Assembly (NCBI GenBank): GCA_035492055.1
Contig: DATJJR010000100.1
Span: 1 to 46,056, forward strand
Origin: Ga0074130 sp035492055
GTDB lineage: Bacteria; Pseudomonadota; Gammaproteobacteria; Burkholderiales; Rhodocyclaceae
Direction of reading: 5' to 3'
Length of the DNA: 46,056 nt
This document shows positions 29,073 through 37,509 of this stretch, one piece after another; the stretch's first letter is position 1; each line of letters starts with the position of its first letter. A model generated the notes under the pieces. The model had not been told where the DNA came from, did not search any database, and saw nothing but the letters and a program-made list of their open reading frames with translations. The position numbers were made by a program, and so were the translations under genes.

Positions 29073-30008
29073 CTAATCGGCCCAGGTACTGCGAATTGCC
29101 GCAATGCCGTGTGCGCCATTGCGGCGTGCTGTTTCGATATCCGTACTTGCCAAACCGCCCAGTGCATACACGGGCAACGTTGCATCTGCCGCCATTGAAG
29201 CAAAGCCGGGCCATCCCAGCGCGGGTTGTTCCGGATGCGTCAATGTCGGCTGCACAGCGCCGATGACAACGAAATCGAAAGCCAGTAACGCAGCATGCTG
29301 CAACTCTGCCGCGGAATGACACGATGCGGCGACAAGCTCAAAGCCCGGGCGTTCGCTCAGTGAACGCAACTGCGCCGCCGAAAAGTGAATGCCGTCGGCG
29401 CGTGATTTGCGCGCCAGGTCAATGTCGCCATTGATCAGCACACGTGCACCGTGTGCATGACACATCCCGACCGCCTCGTTGACGAACAAGCGGTGCTGTT
29501 CGGGCGACAGATTCGGCTCGCGCAATTGCACCAGGCGCAGGCCGAAAGACAGGGCACGCTCGAGTTTTTCCAACTGGGCAACAACGCCGATGTCTCCGGC
29601 GTGTGTAATGCCGTAATGAAGCGGAAGACGCAAGCCGGTGAGAATCGGTGCATTCGCCGGCAACATGGGAGAAACGGTCACATTGTCAGCCTCCTGCCAC
29701 GACAACAGATCGTGCTGCAGATCACGTAATTCACCCGACCATTGCGTGACGCGAAAGAAATGCAATCGCACATGCGCGTGTTCATAGGTGTGCTCGCGCA
29801 TCACCCATGGATAGGCGGACTCGACATGAATGCCAAGCTCCTCGTTCAGCTCGCGCACCATGGCCTGATACGGTGTTTCTCCGGCCTCGACCTTGCCACC
29901 CGGGAACTCCCACCAGCCGGAATAAATGCCATTCGGTGGACGACGTCCGAGCAGGAAAGTACCGTCCGGCCGCTCGATCACGGCCGCGGCGACTTCAACC
30001 TTCTTCAC
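29073..30008 (-). CDS. Nudix hydrolase fused to a thiamine-phosphate-synthase-like (TenI) domain
   Basis: A 311-residue fusion. Residues 1-130 form a MutT-like Nudix domain with the box GGKVEAGETPYQAMVRELNEELG-type signature at 38-60 (split: GGKVEAGE ... RELNEELGI), all catalytic glutamates present. Residues about 130-311 are a thiamine-phosphate-synthase-like barrel (LRLVQLREPNLS, DGIHFSAAQL, VVIGAVQPT, YALGGLAS). The first part suggests hydrolysis of oxidised nucleotides such as 8-oxo-dGTP; the second lacks a firm role. The start is GTG 30008, overlapping the stop of the upstream ATPase (GTGA). This fusion is known in beta- and gammaproteobacteria. Confidence 0.9.
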   Translation of the reverse strand: MKKVEVAAAVIERPDGTFLLGRRPPNGIYSGWWEFPGGKVEAGETPYQAMVRELNEELGIHVESAYPWVMREHTYEHAHVRLHFFRVTQWSGELRDLQHDLLSWQEADNVTVSPMLPANAPILTGLRLPLHYGITHAGDIGVVAQLEKLERALSFGLRLVQLREPNLSPEQHRLFVNEAVGMCHAHGARVLINGDIDLARKSRADGIHFSAAQLRSLSERPGFELVAASCHSAAELQHAALLAFDFVVIGAVQPTLTHPEQPALGWPGFASMAADATLPVYALGGLASTDIETARRNGAHGIAAIRSTWAD

Positions 30009-30883
30009 GCGCCGTTCTCAATACGACCTGCATAATCACGCGCAAATTGCCAGGCTGTACGGCCGCTACGCGCACCACGCAACAACGACCATTGCAACGC
30101 ATCGGCGCGCGACGCTTCAATTTGCGCTGCACTCAGGCCAAACTCAGATAGCCAATGCCCGCAGATCGCCAGATACGTGTCCTGATCGCAGGGATAGAAG
30201 GAAATCCAGAGACCGAAACGTTCGGATAGAGAAACCTTTTCCTCGGTCGTGTCACCTGGCCGGATCTCGCCGTTCTCGACGCGCGTATCGAGGTTCTCGC
30301 TCATGAACTCGGGCATCAGGTGACGCCGATTCGATGTCGAATAGATCAGTACATTGTCCGGCGTACCGGCAATGGAACCATCGAGGATGCTCTTCAAGGC
30401 CTTGTAGCTGGCCTCACCGGATTCAAACGACAAGTCGTCACTGAACACGATGTAACGTTCGGTACGACCAGCCACCATCTCGACAATATCGGGCAGATCG
30501 ACAAGATCTTCCTTGTCCACTTCGATCAGACGCAAACCTTGCGTTGCGTAACGATGCAACATGGCCTTCACCAGCGAAGACTTGCCGGTACCACGCGCGC
30601 CTGTGAGCAGCACATTGTTGGCGCTGCGTCCGGCGACAAACTGGCGCGTATTGGCATCGATACGAGATATCTGTTCTTCAACGCCAACCAAATCCTCGGC
30701 ACGAATGTGATGCGGGTGCAACACAGCCTCAAGACGCCCCTGGCCTTGCTGTTTGCGCCAACGATAAGCATGCGCGCGCCAGTCAACGGCCTCCGGCAAT
30801 GACGGCAACAGGGTTTCAACGCGCGCCAGCACAGACTCGGCACGTTCAAGAAAACGGAAGAACTCAGGGGGTAGGGAACTCAT
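30005..30883 (-). CDS. DUF815-type P-loop ATPase
   Basis: A 292-residue AAA-like ATPase of the DUF815 family, of unknown role. Walker A GARGTGKS at 95-102 and Walker B YIVFSDDLSFE at about 144-154 are clear. The frame is open to 30991, but ATG 30883 begins the family-like sequence PPEFFRFLERAE. I see no good ribosome binding site before it. It is coupled to the Nudix-TenI gene by overlapping stop and start and diverges from mltA. Confidence 0.85.
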   Translation of the reverse strand: MSSLPPEFFRFLERAESVLARVETLLPSLPEAVDWRAHAYRWRKQQGQGRLEAVLHPHHIRAEDLVGVEEQISRIDANTRQFVAGRSANNVLLTGARGTGKSSLVKAMLHRYATQGLRLIEVDKEDLVDLPDIVEMVAGRTERYIVFSDDLSFESGEASYKALKSILDGSIAGTPDNVLIYSTSNRRHLMPEFMSENLDTRVENGEIRPGDTTEEKVSLSERFGLWISFYPCDQDTYLAICGHWLSEFGLSAAQIEASRADALQWSLLRGARSGRTAWQFARDYAGRIENGA

Positions 30884-30967
30884 AAGGAAGGAACGACGTC
30901 TGCTAATCTTGAGCGGAATTGCTTGGACACTCCGCCAGCGAAGTGAAACTTTATCAGAAGCCCACCC

Positions 30968-32185
30968 ATGACCGCATCTCTCCACCGTCACATCTCAACG
31001 CCTTGCGCCGCAATCCTTCTGTCTTTGCTACTACTGGCAGGCTGCGCGCAAATCAGTCAGCAACCAACGACGCCGGGAAAACTGCCAACGCAAGCCGCTA
31101 CGCCACTGCAAGCAGCTCAATACAGCGACTTGCCGGGCTGGGCAGGCGATGATCTGGCGCCTACGTTCCAGGCCTTCGTCACCGAATGCACCAGCCTGCA
31201 ACAAAAGGCTTTATGGAAAACGACTTGCATGGATGCGCAAGTGCTGTCCAGTACGAACCCTGACAACGATACCCTGCGCCGCTGGTTCGAAGCGAATTTG
31301 CGCCCGTGGCAGCTCGTCAATCCCGACGGCAGCAAGACCGGCCTAATCACTGGCTATTACGAACCCATCCTGCAAGGCAGCCGTACACGCAAAACGCCGT
31401 ACACAACCCCGCTGTTTGGCGTGCCGGACGACCTCATCGTCGTCGATCTCGGCACATTGCATCCGGAACTCAAATCGATGCGTCTGCGCGGCCGCATTGA
31501 AGGACGCAAGCTGATCCCGTATTACTCGCGTGCCGAATGGACGGCACAGCAAGACAGCCGGATGCCCTTGCTCTGGGTCAACGACGCCATCGACGCCTTC
31601 TTCATGGAAATTCAAGGCTCGGGACAAATCGCGCTGGATGATGGCAACCGCATTCGCCTCAACTACGCCGACCAGAATGGCTATCCGTACAAATCGATCG
31701 GCCGCTGGCTCATCGATCAGGGCGAACTGAAGCCGGAACAAGCCTCGATGCAAGGCATCAAGGACTGGGCGCGCAAGCATCCGGAACGTTTGCAGGAGCT
31801 GCTGAATGTGAATCCCAGCCTGGTTTTCTTCCGCGAAATTCCAGCGGAAGGTACCGGGCCGCAAGGCGCAATGGGGCTGCCACTCACCCCTGAACGCAGT
31901 TTGGCCGTCGACGCCAAAATCACACCGCTTGGCGCCCCGGTCTGGCTTGTCACAAGTTACCCAAACTCGCAACCAAACGAAAAACCACTGCAGCGCCTGA
32001 TGCTGGCACAAGACACCGGTGGCGCGATCCGCGGCGCCGTTCGCGCCGATTTTTATTGGGGTTCCGGCCCGGATGCTGGCGCACAGGCAGGCAAGATGAA
32101 GCAAAGCGGCCGCATGTGGCTACTGCTGCCGCGTAGTTACACACCGTCAGATAGCGACCAAGCCGACAACAACGCACCTCAATAA
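30968..32185 (+). CDS. mltA: Membrane-bound lytic murein transglycosylase A
   Basis: Outer-membrane lipoprotein that cleaves peptidoglycan glycan strands with formation of 1,6-anhydro ends. The signal peptide ends in lipobox LLAGC with Cys26. The 405-residue protein contains the MltA domain (GYYEPILQGSRTRKTPY, YYSRAEW, FFMEIQGSGQI) and the C-terminal 3D domain with its conserved aspartates (AQDTGGAIRGAVRADFYWG). Stands as its own unit, divergent from the ATPase. Confidence 0.95.
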   Translation: MTASLHRHISTPCAAILLSLLLLAGCAQISQQPTTPGKLPTQAATPLQAAQYSDLPGWAGDDLAPTFQAFVTECTSLQQKALWKTTCMDAQVLSSTNPDNDTLRRWFEANLRPWQLVNPDGSKTGLITGYYEPILQGSRTRKTPYTTPLFGVPDDLIVVDLGTLHPELKSMRLRGRIEGRKLIPYYSRAEWTAQQDSRMPLLWVNDAIDAFFMEIQGSGQIALDDGNRIRLNYADQNGYPYKSIGRWLIDQGELKPEQASMQGIKDWARKHPERLQELLNVNPSLVFFREIPAEGTGPQGAMGLPLTPERSLAVDAKITPLGAPVWLVTSYPNSQPNEKPLQRLMLAQDTGGAIRGAVRADFYWGSGPDAGAQAGKMKQSGRMWLLLPRSYTPSDSDQADNNAPQ

Positions 32186-32373
32186 CGCTGACAACCTGAC
32201 AAACGAACCAACTTAGTGCAACCAAATCCACCAACGCACCAAAATAAACCACAAATAACGGGAGAGTCACACCCAAGTTGTTGATTCCAAAAGCGCACCA
32301 AATCGGAACGTTTTTTGCTCTTAGCAGCCGCCAGTCACCATAACTGTGCGAAAACGTTTCTTGGAGCCCCATT
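32186..32373 (+). promoter_or_regulatory. Regulatory region of amt with sigma-54 promoter
   Basis: At 32304-32319 the sequence CGGAACG-TTTT-TTGCT matches the RpoN consensus with GG and GC twelve bases apart and the full TTGCT. Upstream are degenerate NtrC-like half-sites: TGCAACC near 32217 and GCACCA at 32236-32241 and 32295-32300. No complete NtrC dyad is visible. The promoter supports nitrogen-limited expression; NtrC binding is inferred. Confidence 0.7.
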
Positions 32374-33576
32374 TTGGAACTCAACCATACCCCGGCCGAT
32401 GTACTTTTCATCCTGCTTGGCGCCATCATGATCCTGGCCATGCATGCAGGCTTTGCCTTTCTTGAACTGGGCACTGTCCGCAAGAAGAACCAGGTCAATG
32501 CACTGGTCAAGATCCTTGTGGACTTTTCGGTCTCTACGCTGGCTTATTTTTTCATTGGTTACGGTGTTGCCTACGGCATCCATTTCTTCACTGGTGCAGA
32601 GGTATTGGCGCAGCGCAATGGCTATGACCTGACCAAGTTTTTCTTCCTGCTCACGTTTGCTGCGGCGATTCCGGCCATCATTTCCGGCGGCATTGCCGAA
32701 CGTGCGCGCTTCTATCCGCAACTCGCCGCCACGTTCCTGATTGTCGGCTTCGTCTACCCTTTCTTCGAAGGCATCGCCTGGAATGGTGCACTCGGTTTTC
32801 AGGCATGGTTGAAGAGCAGCTTCGGTGCCGAATTCCATGACTTCGCCGGCTCCGTCGTCGTGCATGCCGTCGGCGGCTGGATCGGATTGATGGCCGTATT
32901 GCAACTCGGCCCGCGTCGCGGTCGCTACACCAAGGATGGTGCTGTCGCTGCGCACCCGCCGTCGAGCATTCCCTTCCTCGCACTGGGTGCCTGGATTCTG
33001 ATCGTCGGCTGGTTCGGCTTCAACGTGATGAGCGCACAGCGCATTGACAGCATCAGCGGTCTCGTCGCCATGAATTCGCTGATGGCCATGATCGGCGGTA
33101 CGCTCACGGCCACCGCAATGGGCCGCAACGATCCGGGCTTCGTGCATAACGGCCCGCTCGCCGGTTTGGTGGCGATCTGCGCCGGCTCCGATCTCGTGCA
33201 TCCGCTCGGCGCGCTGATCATCGGCGGCATCGCCGGTGCCATGTTCGTCTACCTGTTCACGCTCACACAGAATCGCTGGCGCATTGATGACGTCCTCGGT
33301 GTCTGGCCGTTACACGGCCTGTGCGGCACCTGGGGAGGCATCGCGGCCGGCATCTTCGGCCTGCGTGCACTCGGTGGTCTTGGTGGCGTGAGCCTGACCA
33401 GTCAGTTACTAGGCACCGCCCTGGGAATTGTCGTCGCCGTCATCGGCGGTGGCGTGGTGTATGCCGTGCTCAAGAAAACCATCGGAATTCGTCTCGAGCA
33501 CGAAGAGGAATTCAACGGTGCTGATCTCAGCATTCACAAGATCAGCGCAACGGCAGAAAGCGACACACACTGGTAA
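32374..33576 (+). CDS. amt: Ammonium transporter, Amt family
   Basis: Inner-membrane ammonium channel of the Amt/Mep/Rh superfamily, 400 residues with about eleven membrane helices. The paired pore histidines lie in SVVVHAVGGW and WPLHGLCGTWGG. The first helix reads MHAGFAFLELGTVRKKNQVNALVKIL instead of the usual TPGLAFFYGG form, which marks a distinct proteobacterial Amt subgroup; I do not give its residue range as one motif. The start is TTG 32374, which is preceded by GGAG seven bases upstream; no ATG or GTG is available further up before the in-frame TAA at 32341. No glnK lies beside it, contrary to the usual glnK-amtB pair. Expressed from a sigma-54 promoter. Confidence 0.92.
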   Translation: MELNHTPADVLFILLGAIMILAMHAGFAFLELGTVRKKNQVNALVKILVDFSVSTLAYFFIGYGVAYGIHFFTGAEVLAQRNGYDLTKFFFLLTFAAAIPAIISGGIAERARFYPQLAATFLIVGFVYPFFEGIAWNGALGFQAWLKSSFGAEFHDFAGSVVVHAVGGWIGLMAVLQLGPRRGRYTKDGAVAAHPPSSIPFLALGAWILIVGWFGFNVMSAQRIDSISGLVAMNSLMAMIGGTLTATAMGRNDPGFVHNGPLAGLVAICAGSDLVHPLGALIIGGIAGAMFVYLFTLTQNRWRIDDVLGVWPLHGLCGTWGGIAAGIFGLRALGGLGGVSLTSQLLGTALGIVVAVIGGGVVYAVLKKTIGIRLEHEEEFNGADLSIHKISATAESDTHW

Positions 33577-33583
33577 TGTTTTT

Positions 33584-33631
33584 GCGTTGAATGAACAAGC
33601 CCGGCATGTGCCAGGCCTGTTCATTCAACGC
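33584..33631. terminator. Long hairpin between amt and the EAL gene
   Basis: A 14-base perfect inverted repeat (33584-33597 and 33618-33631) with a further inner stem GCC-GGC/GCC-GGC closed by ATGT. It lies between two convergent genes, so it probably ends both messages, although there is no T-run on the 3' side of either strand. Size and symmetry are unusual for this window. Confidence 0.55.
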
Positions 33632-33648
33632 GCCGTCAAGTATTCGGC

Positions 33649-35583
33649 CTATGCCGCTTCCTGAATGAAAGCTGAAGCCTGTGCAACAGGCATCGGACGG
33701 CCGTAGCCATATCCCTGAATTTCATCGCAGGCCCAATCGGCCAGCAGTTCTTCTTGCAGCGGTCGTTCGACGCCTTCTGCAATCACCTTGACGCCGAGGT
33801 TGTGCCCCAGGGCAATCACCGCTTTCACGATTGCCGCATCATTGGAATCCGTTTCAAGGGCGCGTACAAACGACTGATCGATCTTCAGCTTGTCGATTGG
33901 GAAGTGTTTCAGGTAGGACAAGGTTGAATAGCCGGTTCCAAAATCGTCCATGGCCAGCGTTACGCCCAAATGGCGCAGATAGCGCAACAGTGAAGCCGAA
34001 CCCTTGCCTTCCATCACCATGCCCTCGGTGATTTCAAGCTCAATGCAGGCCGGGTCGACACCCGAAGCAGTCAAGGCTTCACTCACCCTCAGTACGAATT
34101 CGGGATGCCGAAACTGCCTTGGCGAAACATTCACCGCAACCACAATTTGCCTGTTGCACGTGTCATTCCACAACTTCGCCTGACGACATGCTTCATTCAG
34201 AATCCAGTCACCCATCGGAATGATCAGACCGGACATTTCTGCCACCGGAATGAAATCCGCCGGGGAAATCAACTGGCCATCGCGCCGCCATCGAACCAGG
34301 GCTTCAAAGCCGATCAACGTCTTGTCGGACAAATTCATCTGCGGCTGGTAGTACAACTCCAATTCACCACGCTCCAGCGCATGGCCAAGCGCCGCTTCAA
34401 GCGCCAGTTTTTCCTGAGCGCGCACATTCAGTTCGGACGAATAGGTCATCAAGCCGCCGTCGCCGCTCTCTCTTGCGACCTGCAACGCAGCATCGGCATT
34501 CTTCAGCAACTCGATCCCCGTCTCTCCATGCTCGGGATAATCGGCAACGCCCAGACTCAGGCTGACACGTATCTCGCGCTGCTCAAGCTCGAAAGGTTCG
34601 CTCACTTTCAATTGCAAGTGCTCGATGGCCGTATAGACCACTTCATCATCGCTCGATGCCGGGCAAAGCATCGCGAAATTAGCGCCCTCCAACCGAAACA
34701 ACTGACTATTGCTTTCCGTCGCAATGGCGGAGATTCTCGTCATCAATTCCCTGATCAACGCATCGGCAAAATGATGGCCCAGGCCGGCAGTCACACGTTC
34801 GAATCGATCAATGACACCAAGCACAATCGTATAAGGCTCTGTACCGAGAGCGTTCACCCGTGCTTCGAATGCATGTCGGTTAGGCAATTGCGTCAAGGCA
34901 TCATGCCAGGCCTGGAAAGCCAGTTTTTGCTCGGATCGCGCACGCGCCCAAAATTGATAGATGAGAAACAGGCCGATGATGAGCGTTGCCGCAGTAAACG
35001 AATGCGTAACCCATGCGGCCTGGTCGACGTCCTTGATGACGCGCTCTCCTGCATGCGAAACAGAATGTTCGAGGCGTTCCTGAATGCCATTGAGCGCCGC
35101 GCGAATTTCGACCGTTGCCTTGTTGAGCGTCAACAGGACGTCGCGCGCGACATCCAGACGGGCGGGGCGTGCATTCATTGCGGCATCGAGCTGCGCTGCC
35201 GATGCCAGAATGATTGCGTAGTTCTGATTGATTTTTTCGCGGTCGGCATCATTCATCTCGTCCTTGAGGAGATAGTTGATGCGGAAATCCATTTCGTCCT
35301 CGGCCTTTTTCTCAAGCCGAAGGAAACGATCATGATCAATCGAATGCGCAAAGTACTTGTTGAGCGCCAGTTGATAATCGAGCAATGCGCTCTCGAAAGT
35401 GGCCAGGCCACGCAACTCCGGCACACTGACCTGAATCAGCGGATGCGCCATTCTCCGCACAGCGTTCGAAGTCTCATTCAGCATCACTGAAAGGCCGAGA
35501 CCCGCGAGGATGATGCTGACGAGAAAAAAACTCCCGCGGTAGGCCAGCGATTTTCCGTCGCGTTTCATGCTTTTCATATCCAT
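33649..35583 (-). CDS. Membrane c-di-GMP phosphodiesterase (degenerate GGDEF + EAL)
   Basis: A 644-residue signalling protein. It has two membrane helices (about 16-35 and 195-213) around a periplasmic helical sensor region, then a GGDEF-like domain (about 220-385) and an EAL domain (about 395-640). The diguanylate cyclase signature is lost: the GGDEF position reads EGANF at 299-303. The EAL domain has its catalytic motifs EAL 427-429, DDFGTGYS 546-553 and EGVE 603-606, so it should degrade c-di-GMP, with the GGDEF domain perhaps sensing GTP. Eleven bases separate it from the upstream chemoreceptor gene, so the two are probably co-transcribed and may share a stimulus. Confidence 0.92.
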   Translation of the reverse strand: MDMKSMKRDGKSLAYRGSFFLVSIILAGLGLSVMLNETSNAVRRMAHPLIQVSVPELRGLATFESALLDYQLALNKYFAHSIDHDRFLRLEKKAEDEMDFRINYLLKDEMNDADREKINQNYAIILASAAQLDAAMNARPARLDVARDVLLTLNKATVEIRAALNGIQERLEHSVSHAGERVIKDVDQAAWVTHSFTAATLIIGLFLIYQFWARARSEQKLAFQAWHDALTQLPNRHAFEARVNALGTEPYTIVLGVIDRFERVTAGLGHHFADALIRELMTRISAIATESNSQLFRLEGANFAMLCPASSDDEVVYTAIEHLQLKVSEPFELEQREIRVSLSLGVADYPEHGETGIELLKNADAALQVARESGDGGLMTYSSELNVRAQEKLALEAALGHALERGELELYYQPQMNLSDKTLIGFEALVRWRRDGQLISPADFIPVAEMSGLIIPMGDWILNEACRQAKLWNDTCNRQIVVAVNVSPRQFRHPEFVLRVSEALTASGVDPACIELEITEGMVMEGKGSASLLRYLRHLGVTLAMDDFGTGYSTLSYLKHFPIDKLKIDQSFVRALETDSNDAAIVKAVIALGHNLGVKVIAEGVERPLQEELLADWACDEIQGYGYGRPMPVAQASAFIQEAA

Positions 35584-35594
35584 GTGGGATCGAC

Positions 35595-37205
35595 TCAGAA
35601 TTGAAACTGCATCACACTTTGTCGCAGTACACGCGAAATCTCGGCGAGATGCTTCGTGGTGCTGGCAACCGAGTTTGCAGCGGCGGTATTTTGCTCCGAC
35701 ATCTGGGCAATGGCCTCCACATTTCTGGCCAATTCCCCCGAAGCAATACGTTGCTCCTGCAAGGCCAGTGAAATATTGTTGATCGAATCCTGCACGGTGT
35801 CGGTAGAGACGCGTATCTGGCTCATCGAGGCATTTGCCGCATTTGCCGAACTAACGACCTCGCTCACCGCTTCGCGGCTCTCATTCATGCTGTCCACTGC
35901 TGCATGAGACTCGGCATGAATGGTCTGGATCAGCTGGCCGATTTCAGCGACGGAGTGCGTCGTACGCTCCGCAAGCTTGCGGACCTCGTCTGCAACCACG
36001 GCAAATCCGCGCCCCTGCTCGCCGGCACGTGCCGCTTCGATGGCGGCATTCAGTGCCAGCAAATTGGTTTGCTCGGCGACTTCCTTGATTACCAGCGTGA
36101 TGTTGTCGATATCGCGAACGCGACGCGACAACGCTTCGATTTGATTGGCGGTTTCATGAATGCGATTGGATACGACCGTCACTTGATCCGTTGCATTCGA
36201 TACGCCATCCACACTATCCAATGCCGACGCACCCGCCTCCTTGGCTTTTTCATTCGCGTCGGCGGCGTTTATGCCGACGTGGTCAATACTGACCGTCAGT
36301 TGCTCAACCGCAGCGGCAGCAGCCACGGTTGAATTGGACTGGTTTTCGGTACTACTCGAAACTTGCTGCGTGATGGTCGACAACGCTGTCGCGGAACTCA
36401 TGACCTCATCAGCCTCATGGCTGATGCGGCGTAGCGTCTCGGAAAGATCATTTCTCATTTTGTCGAGAGATACAAGCAGGTGACCCACTTCATCCTTGGA
36501 TGCCTCGCCGTGCTGGATGCGCTGCAGGTTTCCGGATGCAATCCGCTCGGCCACCGCGTTCGCAAGATCAATTCTTGCGCGCAGGACTCGCACTGTCATG
36601 TGCCCTTGCAAGGCAATCGCAATCAGGGTGATAACGCAGATGATGATGGCATTGCGGGTCAGACGATCCTTGGTCTGGGCGGCCGTATTCGCGTCGGCAA
36701 TGCTCAACGCCGTGAGCTTTGCCATATGGTCAGCCAACGTCTTGTTGAGGGCTTCCGCGACGGGCGAATCGGCCATGAGCGTGATCGCAGCCGTGGACTT
36801 ATCGTCCTTCTTTGCAGCCGAAAGAATGTCTTGCAGGCCTTTTTGATAACTCGCGTATCTACTCCGAACGTCGTTGATGAAGGCTTTTTCCTCTTCATCG
36901 TCGGCCAGGTCTGTATACGTATTTATCGCGCCATTTATTTCGCTTTGCGCGAGAGCGATTTTCTGAGTCAGATCGTCACTTACCGCAGGATCGGTATTAA
37001 GCGCATATCGATAACTGCGGATACGCAAGCGACCGAACTCGAGAATGACCTTGTCCAGCGCTGTGAGTTTGGGAATCACCTGGACATTGGCGCGATTCGC
37101 TACGCTGTAGATGTGGCCGGATTCATAGAAGCTGAGGAGTGAAATACCGAAAATGGCAATCGTTGCAGAAACGATGAGAAGCAGCGTACGTTGTGCGATG
37201 GTCAT
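35595..37205 (-). CDS. Methyl-accepting chemotaxis protein
   Basis: A 536-residue transmembrane chemoreceptor that controls CheA. It has membrane helix 1 (about 8-27), a four-helix-bundle ligand domain in the periplasm (about 30-180), membrane helix 2 (about 184-200), a HAMP domain (about 200-255) and a cytoplasmic signalling coiled coil. The conserved hairpin tip lies at about 375-415 (EVAEQTNLLALNAAIEAA and FAVVADEVRKLAERT). There is no CheR-binding pentapeptide at the C-terminus (QFQF). No other chemotaxis genes are in the window. Ligand unknown. The gene is followed closely by the EAL phosphodiesterase, which has a similar helical sensor layout. Confidence 0.95.
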   Translation of the reverse strand: MTIAQRTLLLIVSATIAIFGISLLSFYESGHIYSVANRANVQVIPKLTALDKVILEFGRLRIRSYRYALNTDPAVSDDLTQKIALAQSEINGAINTYTDLADDEEEKAFINDVRSRYASYQKGLQDILSAAKKDDKSTAAITLMADSPVAEALNKTLADHMAKLTALSIADANTAAQTKDRLTRNAIIICVITLIAIALQGHMTVRVLRARIDLANAVAERIASGNLQRIQHGEASKDEVGHLLVSLDKMRNDLSETLRRISHEADEVMSSATALSTITQQVSSSTENQSNSTVAAAAAVEQLTVSIDHVGINAADANEKAKEAGASALDSVDGVSNATDQVTVVSNRIHETANQIEALSRRVRDIDNITLVIKEVAEQTNLLALNAAIEAARAGEQGRGFAVVADEVRKLAERTTHSVAEIGQLIQTIHAESHAAVDSMNESREAVSEVVSSANAANASMSQIRVSTDTVQDSINNISLALQEQRIASGELARNVEAIAQMSEQNTAAANSVASTTKHLAEISRVLRQSVMQFQF

Positions 37206-37509
37206 GAGAATACCCGGTGCTGAAGTTCCAGATTTTTGTTTGGGACAATATGCACGTAGATCGCCTCAACTCAAACTTGATATTAACTATTGCCCCAATA
37301 GGAATATTTTGAGTACGAACTATTTCAGCCATCACATCGCCCCTTGCGCTGGATAGACGTAGGCACCGGTTTTTTTATTCCAATTGAATTTTGAAATGCA
37401 CTATTCGGCACGTGAATACCGAGGGCATCTGCGCCATTCGCTTTCCCGAAAATAAAAAAACACGCCCTCTATCAGGAGGGCGTGTTTTTCCGCATTTTCC
37501 GGCCGGGTT
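37206..37509. other. AT-rich intergenic region between MCP and AAA+ ATPase genes
   Basis: About 300 bases without a gene. It holds the terminator of the ATPase gene (37456-37489) and a short inverted repeat CTATTG-CCC-CAATAG at 37287-37301, which could be an operator for the chemoreceptor gene. The base composition is visibly richer in A and T than its surroundings. I looked for a flagellar sigma-28 promoter and found no convincing one. Confidence 0.5.
37456..37489. terminator. Terminator after the AAA+ ATPase gene
   Basis: Perfect 14-base stem AAAAACACGCCCTC and its complement with a six-base loop. T-run on both strands. On the minus strand it closes the ATPase gene 20 bases after its stop. 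Confidence 0.92.
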
